Shown here: positions 17,712 through 26,991 of the stretch, piece after piece
Layout of the letters: every line of letters starts with the position of its first letter
Position numbering within the stretch: position 1 is the stretch's first letter
Source of the DNA: Cryptoclostridium sp964637365
GTDB taxonomy: Bacteria; Bacillota; Dehalobacteriia; UBA7702
Length of the DNA: 64,000 nt
NCBI GenBank assembly: GCA_964637365.1
Contig: CAZWWH010000002.1
Coordinates: 62,001-126,000 of the forward strand
Reading direction: 5' to 3'
The notes under the pieces: model-generated
The model's database searches: none
What the model was told of the DNA's origin: nothing
Seen by the model: the letters and a program-made list of their open reading frames with translations, nothing else
Translations under genes and position numbers: made by a program

Positions 17712-18956
17712 TCACTTTTCATATTTTGTCACTATAATGCTGGAGTTTTGTCCGCCAAATCCTAAGGAGTTAGACATTGCGGCATAAATCTTAGCTTTTC
17801 TTGCTTGATTAGGAATATAATCAAGATCACAAAGAGGATCTGGCGTGTGGTAATTCAAGGTAGGAGGCAATACCTCTTCCGAAATTGCCTTAATGCATGC
17901 AATAACTTCGGTAATACCTCCTGCACCCATTAAATGTCCTGTAGCCCCCTTGGTAGAGCTCACAGGTGGCGCAGTATTGATATCGCCAAATACTTGTTTG
18001 ATGGCAGAGGTTTCAGCTCTGTCTCCTAATAAGGTTGACGTACCGTGAGCGCTAATATAGCCAATATCAGAAGGGGAGAGATTGCTCCGTTTTAATGCAC
18101 TTTCCATACAGGCAACAGCACCTTTACCACTAGGATCAGGAGCTGTTATATGATAGCCGTCGTTGGTGTTCGCATAACCTGCCAGCACTGCATATATTTT
18201 GGCATTTCTCCTCAGAGCATGGTTTTCAGTTTCAATGACTACAGCACCACCACCTTCACCGATAACAAAACCATCACGATCCGCATCAAAAGGACGACAG
18301 GCTTCGGCAGGATGATCGTTATTGCGGGATAGTGCTTGGGATTGCGCCAGGCCGGACAAAATAATTGGACAAAAAATAGATTCTCCACCTACGGCAATTA
18401 TGGAATCGGCTTCGCCAGAACGCAGAAGCATCGCGGCAGTCATCATAGCGTCTCCACCAGAAGAGCAAGCTGTATTCAAAGTCAAACTTGGACCGACGAT
18501 GCCGTATTCAATCGCGATCTGAGCAGCTGCGATATTCCCTATAATCATAGGAACAAAGCGCGGCCCCACACGACGAATTTCACCAGTGGTAAATTCGCGT
18601 TGTGTTTTCGCAACGGAAGTAATTCCATCCATTGCCGTACCCATTACAATGCCAATGCGGTCGGATTCTTCATTAATAGGAAGTGCGCTGTCTTTCAAAG
18701 CCTCTGATGCCGCGATGAAAGCGTATTGCGCAAATGGATCAGTGGCCTTTGCCAGGGATTTTGGCATATAGTCGAGGGGATTATAATTCTTTATTTCTGC
18801 TCCAATTTGGACCGGAAGTTTTTCTGTATCAAATTTTGTGATTTTTTGGATACCGCAAGTTCCTTGAATCAAATTCTCCCAATAATTTTTTGTTCCAATG
18901 CCGATTGGAGTCACGGCGCCCATACCTGTAATTACTAACTTTTCTTCATTCATCAT
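17712..18956 (-). CDS. Beta-ketoacyl-ACP synthase II (FabF-like)
   Basis: A condensing enzyme of the KAS II type. The Cys-His-His triad is intact in NTACSSGGD, SAHGTSTLLGD and KGATGHLMGAGG; about 414 residues is normal. The start is set at 18956 because GGAG lies seven bases upstream. It is paired with an acyl-CoA ligase, not with other fab genes, which suggests a paralogue for a special acyl chain or secondary product. That role is inference only; it could equally be the housekeeping FabF. Confidence 0.85.
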   Translation of the reverse strand: MMNEEKLVITGMGAVTPIGIGTKNYWENLIQGTCGIQKITKFDTEKLPVQIGAEIKNYNPLDYMPKSLAKATDPFAQYAFIAASEALKDSALPINEESDRIGIVMGTAMDGITSVAKTQREFTTGEIRRVGPRFVPMIIGNIAAAQIAIEYGIVGPSLTLNTACSSGGDAMMTAAMLLRSGEADSIIAVGGESIFCPIILSGLAQSQALSRNNDHPAEACRPFDADRDGFVIGEGGGAVVIETENHALRRNAKIYAVLAGYANTNDGYHITAPDPSGKGAVACMESALKRSNLSPSDIGYISAHGTSTLLGDRAETSAIKQVFGDINTAPPVSSTKGATGHLMGAGGITEVIACIKAISEEVLPPTLNYHTPDPLCDLDYIPNQARKAKIYAAMSNSLGFGGQNSSIIVTKYEK

Positions 18957-18999
18957 TTTGAACTCCATTTTGCAGATTTTTCATTGAATCTAACAATAT

Positions 19000-19028
19000 A
19001 TTTTATCTTATTTTCATATAATTTTCAA
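19000..19028 (-). promoter_or_regulatory. Promoter of the fabF-like/acyl-CoA ligase pair
   Basis: On the minus strand TTGAAA (19023-19028) and TAAAAT (19000-19005) have a 17-base spacer. Upstream at 19070-19089 lies a perfect tandem repeat of the 10-mer ATTGTTGAAT, a possible operator. Nothing else is evident in the 300-base gap up to 19260. Confidence 0.6.
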
Positions 19029-19260
19029 TACAGTATTTTGTAACTTTGTGGACTCTTCTTTCTGGATATATTGTTGAATATTGTTGAATCTTAGCAAATA
19101 AAAAGGTAAGCTTTAACTATCAATCGTTCCGTTTTGCAATACTTCCCATAATAGGTATTATGTAAAATTATAGCAAAGGAATCACTTACTAGATTCTACG
19201 TAGAGATATAGAAAAAGAAATCAAAGAAATTCTCTGATTTAAATTTTGCTTTTCACTTTC

Positions 19261-19719
19261 TCATTTAATGTATCTGGAATGTTTTTCGATAATTTGAATT
19301 TGTTGGAACAGGCTTTCTAAAGATGTTTCCAACTGCGCTAAAGCAACGCCATCTACATTATAGTTTAGAAAAAGTTCTTCCATTTCTAAACCTATATTTT
19401 GCATTCGGTTTGTTATTTCAACAAACTTTTTAAAATTGCTGCTATTTTTAGCATTAATAAATTTGTCCACATCCTGTTTAATAAAAGCGGATAAATCGGT
19501 GATCTTTTTAAATACTCCGTGCTGTAATGGATATGGTTCCACACGCTGTAAGTAGTATTCATTTTCCGCATTGATATTATATGCATATGCAATGGTCCAG
19601 TCTTTATCCAGTTTAAATTCAATAAAGTACTGTTTACCGTGAATGCATTTGATCGTCGTCGCTCCGATCTGACGAAGTTCTGCCTCGACAATATCGCCTT
19701 TGACTGAGTATGGATTCAT
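19261..19719 (-). CDS. Hypothetical protein, 152 residues
   Basis: I do not recognise this protein. It is soluble in appearance, with no signal peptide or membrane helix. The N-terminal 80 residues look beta-rich (TIKCIHGKQYFIEFKLDKDW), and the C-terminal 70 residues are strongly helical with spaced Leu/Ile (LAQLETSLESLFQQIQII), possibly a coiled coil. A good GGAGG site precedes the ATG. It lies 27 bases after the permease gene stop on the same strand, so it may be expressed with that gene. Confidence 0.65.
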   Translation of the reverse strand: MNPYSVKGDIVEAELRQIGATTIKCIHGKQYFIEFKLDKDWTIAYAYNINAENEYYLQRVEPYPLQHGVFKKITDLSAFIKQDVDKFINAKNSSNFKKFVEITNRMQNIGLEMEELFLNYNVDGVALAQLETSLESLFQQIQIIEKHSRYIK

Positions 19720-19746
19720 GAATTTACCTCCATTTACCTGATGTGG

Positions 19747-21018
19747 TTATATTGCGTATCGAAGCAACAAATATATTGTGGAAATAACAATGGTCAAAAT
19801 CATCACTGGAAAGCCAACTTTCAAGTAGTTGATGAATGTAATCGGATAACCATTATTATTACTGATTCCAGATAAGACAACATTTGCAGAGGCTCCTATT
19901 AAGGTGCCATTTCCACCCAAGCATGCTCCCAAAGAAACTGCCCACCACAGCGGTGCCACATTTACACTGCTGCCTTCAAGAGTCAGAATAATGGGAATAA
20001 TTGTAGCTACAAATGGAATATTGTCTAAAACCGAGGATACAATGGCGGAAACCCATAGTAAAACAATCGTGGTAAGAACAAGTTCTCCATTAGTTGCTTC
20101 CATTAATAAATTCGCCAGAGAATCAATGATTCCTACCTCAACCATTCCACCTACTACGATAAATAAGCCAATAAAGAAAATAATGGTTGTCCATTCGATC
20201 TCAGCAAAAGTGTCTTCTATGCTTTGCTTGCCAATTAAAAGCATTATTGCTGCTGCCGATAGAGCTACAGTACATGACTCAATGCCAAGAGCACCATGGA
20301 ACATAAATCCCAGTACGACCAAAAGGATCATTACAATGCTTTTATGAAGCAGTTTTATATCCTTAATTGCTTTTTTCTCGTCCAAAGAAAATACAGCCAG
20401 TTTGGCGGAATCCTCTACCTTGAGATGTTTCCCATAAATAAAACGGAAGCAAAAGATTACTGCTGTCAAAATGATAAGAATCGGAGGCCCTACATTTATG
20501 ATGAAGTCAAAAAAACTGAGTCCTGCGGCACTGCCAATCATAATATTGGGAGGGTCTCCAATTAATGTAGAAGTACCTCCAATGTTAGAGGCCATAATTT
20601 GCGTCATCAGAAACGGAATTGGATTGATCTCCAGCATACGGCAGATGGTAATTGTCATGGGACCAACCAATAAAACAGTGGTAACATTATCTAGAAATGC
20701 CGAAAAACCAGCAGTGATTAGGACAAATAAAATCATGATTTTCCAAGGGTCACCTTTGGCAATTTTCGCAGACTTAATTGCTAGATACTCAAATATCCCA
20801 GAATTTTTTACTACAGCCACAAAGATCATCATCCCAGTCAACACACCAATGGTGTTAAAGTCTACATGGGATACACAATCCTCAATTGATAAAATATCGA
20901 GAAGAACAAGACAAAGCGCACCAGCCATTGCGGCAACAGTGCGGTGTACCTTCTCTGAGATAATTGCCGCCATCACAAGAATGAAGACAGCCACGGCAAT
21001 AATCTGGCCAGTTTCCAT
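19747..21018 (-). CDS. ArsB/NhaD-type (ion transporter superfamily) permease
   Basis: A 423-residue membrane protein with 11-12 hydrophobic helices, of the ion-transporter superfamily that includes ArsB, NhaD and citrate carriers. The two pseudo-repeats show the family's conserved turns: SAFLDNVTTVLLVGP with NIGGTSTLIGDPPNIMIGSA, and VLDNIPFVATIIP with GGNGTLIGASANVV. The substrate could be arsenite, Na+/H+ or a dicarboxylate; no arsenic-resistance neighbour is present to decide. Confidence 0.85.
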   Translation of the reverse strand: METGQIIAVAVFILVMAAIISEKVHRTVAAMAGALCLVLLDILSIEDCVSHVDFNTIGVLTGMMIFVAVVKNSGIFEYLAIKSAKIAKGDPWKIMILFVLITAGFSAFLDNVTTVLLVGPMTITICRMLEINPIPFLMTQIMASNIGGTSTLIGDPPNIMIGSAAGLSFFDFIINVGPPILIILTAVIFCFRFIYGKHLKVEDSAKLAVFSLDEKKAIKDIKLLHKSIVMILLVVLGFMFHGALGIESCTVALSAAAIMLLIGKQSIEDTFAEIEWTTIIFFIGLFIVVGGMVEVGIIDSLANLLMEATNGELVLTTIVLLWVSAIVSSVLDNIPFVATIIPIILTLEGSSVNVAPLWWAVSLGACLGGNGTLIGASANVVLSGISNNNGYPITFINYLKVGFPVMILTIVISTIYLLLRYAI

Positions 21019-21212
21019 GAAATAATACCCCCATTGTTTTATTTTCCTTCATATTAATATATATTATTGATATTACTTGGCGAATCATTTTAACATTAAT
21101 GCAAAAATAAATCAAAGGTAAATATATGATATTACTTGAAAATACTGTGATTATCATAAGATTTGAAAAGAATAACTAAAAAATCCGACTCTCAATGCAC
21201 TTTAAAAACATA

Positions 21213-21250
21213 ATAAAACCTCCACTCAAAATGAGGTGGAGGTTTTAGCG
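21213..21250. terminator. Terminator after the BASS transporter gene
   Basis: AAAACCTCCAC and GTGGAGGTTTT form an 11-bp stem (about 21214-21247) with A/T runs on both sides. It ends the panC-panD-transporter operon on the minus strand. Confidence 0.85.
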
Positions 21251-21264
21251 AAACTCTATAAAAT

Positions 21265-22206
21265 TTATTTCATTGTTTCATTTTTTTTCTTCATATAAGA
21301 AGCAAAAAGCGATCCCGAAATGTTGTGCCACACGCTAAAAATTGCCCCAGGGACTGTTGCCAAGGGATTCATTGCAAAATTTGCTGCTGCCAAGGATACA
21401 GCCAAACCACTGTTTTGCATTGCAACTTCCACAGACACAGCCGTGGCTTTGGGGGTATCCAAACGTAAGGCCTTTGCTGTACCTAAACCAAGAAAAAGTC
21501 CGCAAAGGTTGTGTAATATGACGACCACGACTACGAGAAGTCCACAAGTCATTAAGGCGGAAGCATTTTTCCCAACAATAGAGCAAATCAGCAAGACAAT
21601 CGCTATCACGGAAATTAAAGGCATAATGTCAATTACTTTTTCCACGGTATCCCGGAATACTTCATGGATAACAATACCCAACAAAACAGGAACAAGCACC
21701 ATTTGTACAGTGGAAACCACCATGGACCAAAAAGGGACTTCTACCCATGTTCCGCCCAAAAGATAAACAAGTCCCGGTGTCACCAAAGGCGCCAGCAGTG
21801 TCGATACAATAGTCATACTTACAGATAATGCGGTATCCCCTTTCGCTATGTGTGTAATAACATTACTGGCTGTCCCTCCGGGACAACAGCCTACAAGGAT
21901 GACACCGATGGCCAAATCCGCCGGAAGCTGAAAAAGCTTTGCCAATAAAAATGCAGTAAATGGCATAATAATAAACTGAGCAATACAGCCGATGGCAATA
22001 TATTTGGGATGCTTAAAAACGGTTTTAAAGTCATTGGCGCGAATGGTAAGCCCCATACCGAACATCGCAACACCTAACAAATACGTGGTATAAGGCGAAG
22101 CCCATGTAAAAATTGGCGGAAAGAAAAATGCCACAATCGATAGTAAAATCACGATAATACCAATATTAGAAGATAATGTTTTACTTAAACGTATTAAAAA
22201 ATTCAT
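21265..22206 (-). CDS. Bile acid:sodium symporter family (BASS) transporter, PanS-like by context
   Basis: A 313-residue protein with nine or ten membrane helices. The BASS core motif VGCCPGGTASNVITHIAKGD and the later ALRLDTPKATAVSVEVAMQN region are typical. It starts four bases after panD ends, in the same operon as panC and panD. The Salmonella protein PanS, a BASS member, imports coenzyme A precursors such as ketopantoate and pantoate; I infer a similar role here because panB and panE are missing from the operon. Confidence 0.85.
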   Translation of the reverse strand: MNFLIRLSKTLSSNIGIIVILLSIVAFFFPPIFTWASPYTTYLLGVAMFGMGLTIRANDFKTVFKHPKYIAIGCIAQFIIMPFTAFLLAKLFQLPADLAIGVILVGCCPGGTASNVITHIAKGDTALSVSMTIVSTLLAPLVTPGLVYLLGGTWVEVPFWSMVVSTVQMVLVPVLLGIVIHEVFRDTVEKVIDIMPLISVIAIVLLICSIVGKNASALMTCGLLVVVVVILHNLCGLFLGLGTAKALRLDTPKATAVSVEVAMQNSGLAVSLAAANFAMNPLATVPGAIFSVWHNISGSLFASYMKKKNETMK

Positions 22207-22209
22207 TTT

Positions 22210-22602
22210 TCACCTATTTCTTTCGAGTTTCCCGTGGTGCTCGTAATGGTTGACGGATTGAATTCTATTTTTTTCATCAACAAGCACGACTTGGGGTTGA
22301 AAACTCTCCCCTTCACTTTCATCCATGGAGGCATAACTCATCACAATAATTTTATCCCCCACTGACACACATCGAGCAGCTGCACCGTTAAGACACATGA
22401 TGCCGCTCCCCTTTTTACCTGCAATCGTATATGTGATAAAACGATTGCCATTATTGATATTTACAATTTGTACCTGTTCATATTCCTGAATATTTGCTGC
22501 CTGCAAAAGTTCTTTATCAATGGTAATACTGCCTACATAGTCCAGTTCTGCCTCTGTAACTGTAGCACGGTGAATTTTGCTTTTTAATTTCTTAATGAAC
22601 AT
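22210..22602 (-). CDS. panD: Aspartate 1-decarboxylase
   Basis: Makes beta-alanine from aspartate using a pyruvoyl group formed by self-cleavage. The cleavage site Gly-Ser is seen at residues 25-26 (LDYVGSITID), and LNGAAARCVSVGD is the conserved active-site strand. The 130 residues match the family. It starts five bases after panC ends, so beta-alanine and its ligase are made together. Confidence 0.96.
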   Translation of the reverse strand: MFIKKLKSKIHRATVTEAELDYVGSITIDKELLQAANIQEYEQVQIVNINNGNRFITYTIAGKKGSGIMCLNGAAARCVSVGDKIIVMSYASMDESEGESFQPQVVLVDEKNRIQSVNHYEHHGKLERNR

Positions 22603-22607
22603 TGAGC

Positions 22608-23447
22608 TTATTTCTCCCGAACAAAGTTATCAATCAATCTTGTTTTTCCAATATAAACAGCCATGGCTACGAGTACACTGCCTAGGGTTGTACTTACTGG
22701 TTCCATAGTTTTAGCGTCAACCACTTCGATATAATCAATTTTAGCCAGAGGCTCTGCATCAATGACTTCTTTCATTTTGGCAATTAGATCTTTGCTTTGT
22801 TCTGTGGTTTCTATAACTTCTTTCCCTAGTGCAATAGAGCGAGATAGACAAAGGGCCGCTTTTCGTTCAGCTACGTTTAAATAGGTATTACGAGAAGATT
22901 TGGCCAATCCATCTTCTTCGCGAACGATGGGGCAACCGATGATTTCAATATCGAAATCGAGGTCTTTGACCATTTTTTTGATAATGGCCAACTGTTGCGC
23001 ATCCTTCTGACCGAAATATGCGCGATCCGGTGTAACGATATTGAATAATTTGGATACAACGGTACATACACCACGGAAATGTGTGGGCCTGGATTTCCCA
23101 CAAAGATGGTCGGATAACCCCTCTATATTAACATAGGTCCGTGCATTATCATACATTTCAATGGGTTCCGGATGGAAAATCAAATCTGCCCCCATTGCTT
23201 CACATAGTTTGGTGTCTCTATTAAAATCTCTAGGGTACGCATCTAGGTCTTCATTGGCACCAAATTGTGTTGGATTTAAAAAAATAGACACAACTACCTT
23301 GTCATTTTCATCTCTGCACTTTTGAATCAGACTGGCATGACCTTCATGTAAATAACCCATGGTAGGAACTAATCCTACGGTGAGTCCTTGTTTTTTCCAG
23401 CTTTTTACGAGAGCACGAACTTCGTGTATGCTGGCTGCAATATCCAT
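22608..23447 (-). CDS. panC: Pantothenate synthetase
   Basis: Condenses pantoate and beta-alanine with ATP to give pantothenate. Typical motifs: VPTMGYLHEGHASLI with the HxGH nucleotide site, FLNPTQFGANEDLD, YFGQKDAQQLAIIKKM and SSRNTYL. The 279 residues are normal. It is the first gene of the panC-panD-BASS operon; no panB is present in the window. Confidence 0.96.
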   Translation of the reverse strand: MDIAASIHEVRALVKSWKKQGLTVGLVPTMGYLHEGHASLIQKCRDENDKVVVSIFLNPTQFGANEDLDAYPRDFNRDTKLCEAMGADLIFHPEPIEMYDNARTYVNIEGLSDHLCGKSRPTHFRGVCTVVSKLFNIVTPDRAYFGQKDAQQLAIIKKMVKDLDFDIEIIGCPIVREEDGLAKSSRNTYLNVAERKAALCLSRSIALGKEVIETTEQSKDLIAKMKEVIDAEPLAKIDYIEVVDAKTMEPVSTTLGSVLVAMAVYIGKTRLIDNFVREK

Positions 23448-23569
23448 ATTTTTTCCTTCTTTCTAATATGATTTCTAGAGAGACATTACGAAATATTATA
23501 ACACAACATTTCCGTCACATTATAATAATTTTTTGATGGGTGATATTGAAACTTTTGTTGAAATGGTTA

Positions 23570-24463
23570 TTATCTATCAAAATCGTTAAATCGTTGTAGA
23601 TGTAAGCTCTCTTCAATCACTTGAGCCACTCCTTCGTGGTCATTATCTTCTGTGACAATATCAGCTGCTTCTAAACAGTGTGGCGTAGCATTTTGTACCG
23701 CAACCCCAAGAGCAGCATATTCCATCATATCAATATCATTATCAGCATTTCCAAAAGCTGTGATGGAAGAAGGAAGAATATTGAGTTTTCGGCTCAAAAA
23801 ACGAAGCCCAGCCCCCTTACCCGCATTAGGGTTTACAATCTCCAAAAGACTATCCAAAGACGATGTAATATAAATATTACTTATATTTTTTTGCAGCATC
23901 TGTTCAATTTGTGTTCTAGCTTCCAATGTAGTGCAACGAACATCCAGACTGTCAAGGCAATTAATATGTTGGTCAATGAAAGCCATAATATTTTTCTCGG
24001 GGACTCTCGTAGACTGGATATACTGGATGGCGGTTTCTGATGCACAGCCAAACTTAGACGGGTTTGCGACAAATCTGGCGTCAGCATGAGGAACTCCATC
24101 AACAAAGACCTCCATACAAAGATTTTCTTTATGAAGAAGATCCAAGATTTCCATTACACTTTGAGAGTCAAGAGTTAAGGAATAAATCCGCCTGTTTTGT
24201 TGAATGTCGTATATAGCAGCTCCATTTGAGGTAATAGCATACCGTATACCCTCAAGATTGATGACATCTTTGGGGAGCGATGAATAGGATCGGCCACTGG
24301 CAATTACAATTTCAATCCCATGTGAAATCGCCTCTTTAATCGCTGATTCCGTATTTGATGATAATGTACCATCGGATCTCAGTGTTGTATCGTCCATATC
24401 TAAGGCTATCATTGAAATCTTTTTTGCTATCTTCTTGAGTGAGTTTGTTTTTAAATATCGCAT
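23570..24463 (-). CDS. Cof-type HAD-superfamily phosphatase
   Basis: A 297-residue HAD hydrolase of the Cof (IIB cap) group, likely a sugar-phosphate or flavin phosphatase. Motif I is ALDMDDTTLRSDG, motif II VIASGRS, and motifs III/IV are ...NAGKGAGLRFL and FGNADNDIDMMEYA. Substrate is not predictable. It is transcribed alone, divergently from tRNA-Leu. Confidence 0.88.
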   Translation of the reverse strand: MRYLKTNSLKKIAKKISMIALDMDDTTLRSDGTLSSNTESAIKEAISHGIEIVIASGRSYSSLPKDVINLEGIRYAITSNGAAIYDIQQNRRIYSLTLDSQSVMEILDLLHKENLCMEVFVDGVPHADARFVANPSKFGCASETAIQYIQSTRVPEKNIMAFIDQHINCLDSLDVRCTTLEARTQIEQMLQKNISNIYITSSLDSLLEIVNPNAGKGAGLRFLSRKLNILPSSITAFGNADNDIDMMEYAALGVAVQNATPHCLEAADIVTEDNDHEGVAQVIEESLHLQRFNDFDR

Positions 24464-24543
24464 CCCACATACCCTTTATCATAATTTCATCAATTATACC
24501 ATATTTATCGGTGAATTTGCCACATGATTTTATAGAAGATCTC

Positions 24544-24572
24544 TTGACTTGGTCAGTAAAAGGTGATATTAT
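24544..24572 (+). promoter_or_regulatory. Promoter of tRNA-Leu
   Basis: TTGACT at 24544-24549 and TATTAT at 24567-24572 with a 17-base spacer, 15 bases before the tRNA. Confidence 0.75.
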
Positions 24573-24586
24573 TGTTAGGTAATCTT

Positions 24587-24673
24587 GCGGATGTGGTGGA
24601 ATTGGCAGACACGCTAGATTCAGGTTCTAGTTCCGTCAAAAGAGTGCAGGTTCAAGTCCTGTCATCCGCACCA
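24587..24673 (+). tRNA. tRNA-Leu (anticodon CAG)
   Basis: An 87-base class II tRNA. The acceptor strand GCGGATG pairs with CATCCGC and the CCA is encoded. The anticodon arm is CTAGA-TTCAGGT-TCTAG with CAG in the loop, reading CUG. The variable arm is long, as required for tRNA-Leu, and the T arm has GGTTCAAGTCC. The adjacent genes on the 3' side are decayed accessory genes, so this tRNA may have served as an integration site, although I found no direct repeat of its 3' end. Confidence 0.96.
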
Positions 24674-24674
24674 T

Positions 24675-24727
24675 GGCGAGTGTTCTTATAGCATTTGAAA
24701 GGCTGTAAGAACACTTGCCTTTTTTAT
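24675..24727 (+). terminator. Terminator after tRNA-Leu
   Basis: GGCGAGTGTTCTTATAGC at 24675-24692 pairs with GCTGTAAGAACACTTGCC at 24702-24719 (one or two mismatches), followed by seven T. Confidence 0.85.
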
Positions 24728-24730
24728 TTT

Positions 24731-25279
24731 TCAAATGGTGGTTGTGGAAGGGGTGTAGTTGACGACTACGCCCCTTCTTGTGTTTACGGATACTTCCGGG
24801 GCAGGCGGCGGAAGAACATCAGGAATGAGGATCGTGCCTACGCAGTTATAATGGATGGCGAACCTTTGCTCCCACACTCCATCGATCTTCTCTGCCTGGT
24901 ACTTTCTGTGGATAGCCTGCCGGACAATATTCATGCATTCGCTGAACCCGTAATTATTTAATCCCAAGAAGTAGAACAACAGCTTGATCTCCTGCAACTG
25001 CGCTATAGCGTCAGCCAAGAGGTCGCTGGTCACATATCCTTCACCGAAGTGCTGGTATCCATGAGGCTACTGAAAGATTGCAAAGCGACAAAATACAGTG
25101 ATACTCATTACGATGGAAAGGCAGGAATTTGCTGCCCCATTGGTTTTCTTAATACTGTATCGAAAAAGCCGCTGCAATTTACCAGTACCGTTGATTACGA
25201 TTTCAGAGCTTTCCGGCTGTACTGCTGTATCATTGGCCAGCCCTAAAAACTGAGAGAATTGATGGGAGAAGTTATTCGG
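24731..25279 (-). pseudogene. Unrecognised reading frame interrupted only by one TAG
   Basis: On the minus strand a single frame stays open for 183 codons (25279 down to 24731) except for a TAG at 25067-25069. Upstream of the TAG it reads ...FLGLANDTAVQPESSEIVI...; downstream it continues PHGYQHFGEGYVTSDLLA and ends NTRRGVVVNYTPSTTTI. A 100-residue piece could start at a GTG at 25033 behind GAAGGA. No clear start is visible at the 5' end, which abuts the broken merR stop. I do not recognise the family. It may be a remnant, a chance frame, or an amber-containing gene. Confidence 0.35.
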
Positions 25280-25287
25280 TCATTGGG

Positions 25288-26083
25288 TTATATTTTTTCC
25301 AATCTGAGGGGTCTGTTTTGAATAGGAAGCGTACACTCATAACAATGATGATATTCTTTTCCTTTTTTAAAGGTAAAAAGGTAGCAAATATAAAATGGTT
25401 CTGAAAGAAGAAAATGATGCTTTGCTGCGTAATCCAATACCACTTTGAGATAGCTTGCATCGTTAAGCGGTTTATCACTGCAAAACGCAGAATAAAGAAA
25501 ACGTTCAGGGGGAACAAGCCAGATTTTTGCATCAGGACAATTTTCTTTTAAAAAAGAGACGTCCTTTTCATCAATAAAGAGATAGGTCTCCTGATATTCC
25601 GGTTCTCCATCTTTTAAAATAAATTCACTATTCCAATAAGATACAGAAAAAAGCTCTGAGTGTACATCGGGAGTTTTTCCGATTTCGGGAAGATATAGAT
25701 AAGTTTTTTTATTATTTTGGACGTATTCATGTGACTCAGCGCTCTTTTGATTCGATGTTCGAAATCACGAAGCATGACAAGGTGTTCTTGCTGTCTGCGA
25801 ATGTTTTCTTCAAATGTATTGATTTTATCAACATATGATGAATACATTGATTCTGGAGAATCTGATTCTATTATGTCACGAATATCTTGGATACTAGAGT
25901 TCATACAATTTCTATAAAATGAAATGTCAATAATTTCCAGAAGATTATTTCCACTATAATAAGAATATCCATTATGCCCGTTTTTTTTATTTCGATTAAC
26001 CCCTTGTCTCTGTAATACTGTATCGCGGAACGACTGATTCCTAGTAAATTACGTATTTCGGCTGGCATAAATACTTCTTTCAT
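25288..26083 (-). pseudogene. MerR-family regulator, broken by two frameshifts
   Basis: The N-terminus is a clear MerR helix-turn-helix (MPAEIRNLLGISRSAIQYYR, then DKGLI). At a run of eight A near 25981-25988 the frame is lost; one more A restores HNGYSYYSGNNLLEIIDI, the second half of the DNA-binding domain. A coiled linker (YVDKINTFEENIRRQQEHL) follows, and a second frameshift near 25744 is needed to reach the effector-binding domain (ESHEYVQNN to LRLEKI), which has GyrI-like features. With both corrected it would be about 265 residues. It lies downstream of the mttB relic on the same strand and is the obvious candidate for the operators at 27685-27951. Confidence 0.85.
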
Positions 26084-26183
26084 TTTATTACTCCCCCACG
26101 ATCTTTATCACTTTCTACTTATTATAAACAAAGTTTTTTATAATAGTCAAAACAAATTTTATTGATTCTTGACCACAGCAATG

Positions 26184-26220
26184 AAAATCATCCGAGGATA
26201 TTTCCCCGGATGATTTTTTA
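26184..26220. terminator. Terminator between mttB relic and merR relic
   Basis: AAAATCATCCG at 26184-26194 pairs with CGGATGATTTT at 26207-26217; T runs occur on both strands. Confidence 0.8.
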
Positions 26221-26240
26221 TTATTTAGAAATTCTAAAAG

Positions 26241-26924
26241 TTATGCTTCTTCAATTTTTTTGATAAAGGAAAGCATATCTTTTTCCTGCGTGGGATCAAG
26301 CATGGATTCAGGAGCGTTTTCCAAAATTTGCACTACTAGTTTCCGCAACATCCTTGGAACCGTCAGCTTCCCAGGCATCACTGGAACGCCAATCGGAAAC
26401 GGTAGGCTGCCAACCATCACGAGCATGCATCATGGTGGAATCTGCCATCAGGAAATCCTGGCAGGGTTTGTATTCCATCAGTTCCTTCATACCCATATGT
26501 TCTTTGGAGGTATTCATGCCGTTGATCATGAAGCGTACACGACTGATCATTTCATCATCAAGGACACATTTTTCCAAAGAGGTCGTCATGAGATTGGAAA
26601 GTGCCCCAACAGAGTTGCTGGTAAGATTTACGCCGGCAAGAGTCGTAAAGAGGAAACTTTGCATAACTTCCAGGCCAGCCTGATAGTCGATGGTTTTGGA
26701 GCTGGTAACGCCAGTCTGGGAACGAGTGGGAAGATTGTAGAAGCTCTTGTACATCTGAACCGTGGCAGCAAGCATAAGAGCAGAGTCGGGAGATGCACAT
26801 TCCCAAGTTGCATAACGCATATTATCTTGGACATAACCTTCTTTTCCAAAAGCTCAAGAGATTTTTCATGCACCATTTGCATATCGTTGTCAGATAAAAC
26901 TTTTAATTGTCCTGCTAAATTCAT
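26241..26924 (-). pseudogene. MttB-family methyltransferase remnant
   Basis: The start is intact (GGAGG, then ATG at 26924; NLAGQLKVLSDNDMQMVHEK), but after about 30 codons the reading jumps into the C-terminal third of the protein: EGYVQDNMRYATWECASPDS, then SSKTIDYQAGLEVMQSFLF. That means roughly 250 central residues are deleted along with a frameshift. A second frameshift near 26345 is needed to reach the true end (ENAPESMLDPTQEKDM). The intact family (about 480 residues) moves methyl groups from trimethylamine or quaternary amines to a corrinoid protein. No TAG remains in the retained parts, so the pyrrolysine and non-pyrrolysine types cannot be told apart. Confidence 0.82.
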
Positions 26925-26991
26925 AATTAAGAACCTCCATTTTTTTAATTTTATAAAATCCGTTTTCTCATAACAGATCAAAACTTACAAC

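Noticed and set aside
24587..25287. Integrated element with att sites at tRNA-Leu
   Set aside because: No integrase gene and no direct repeat of the tRNA 3' end was found in the window, so the idea stays unproven.
26260..26973. 237-residue open frame on the plus strand
   Set aside because: It is antisense to the mttB remnant, whose protein motifs are clear on the minus strand; it lacks a ribosome site.
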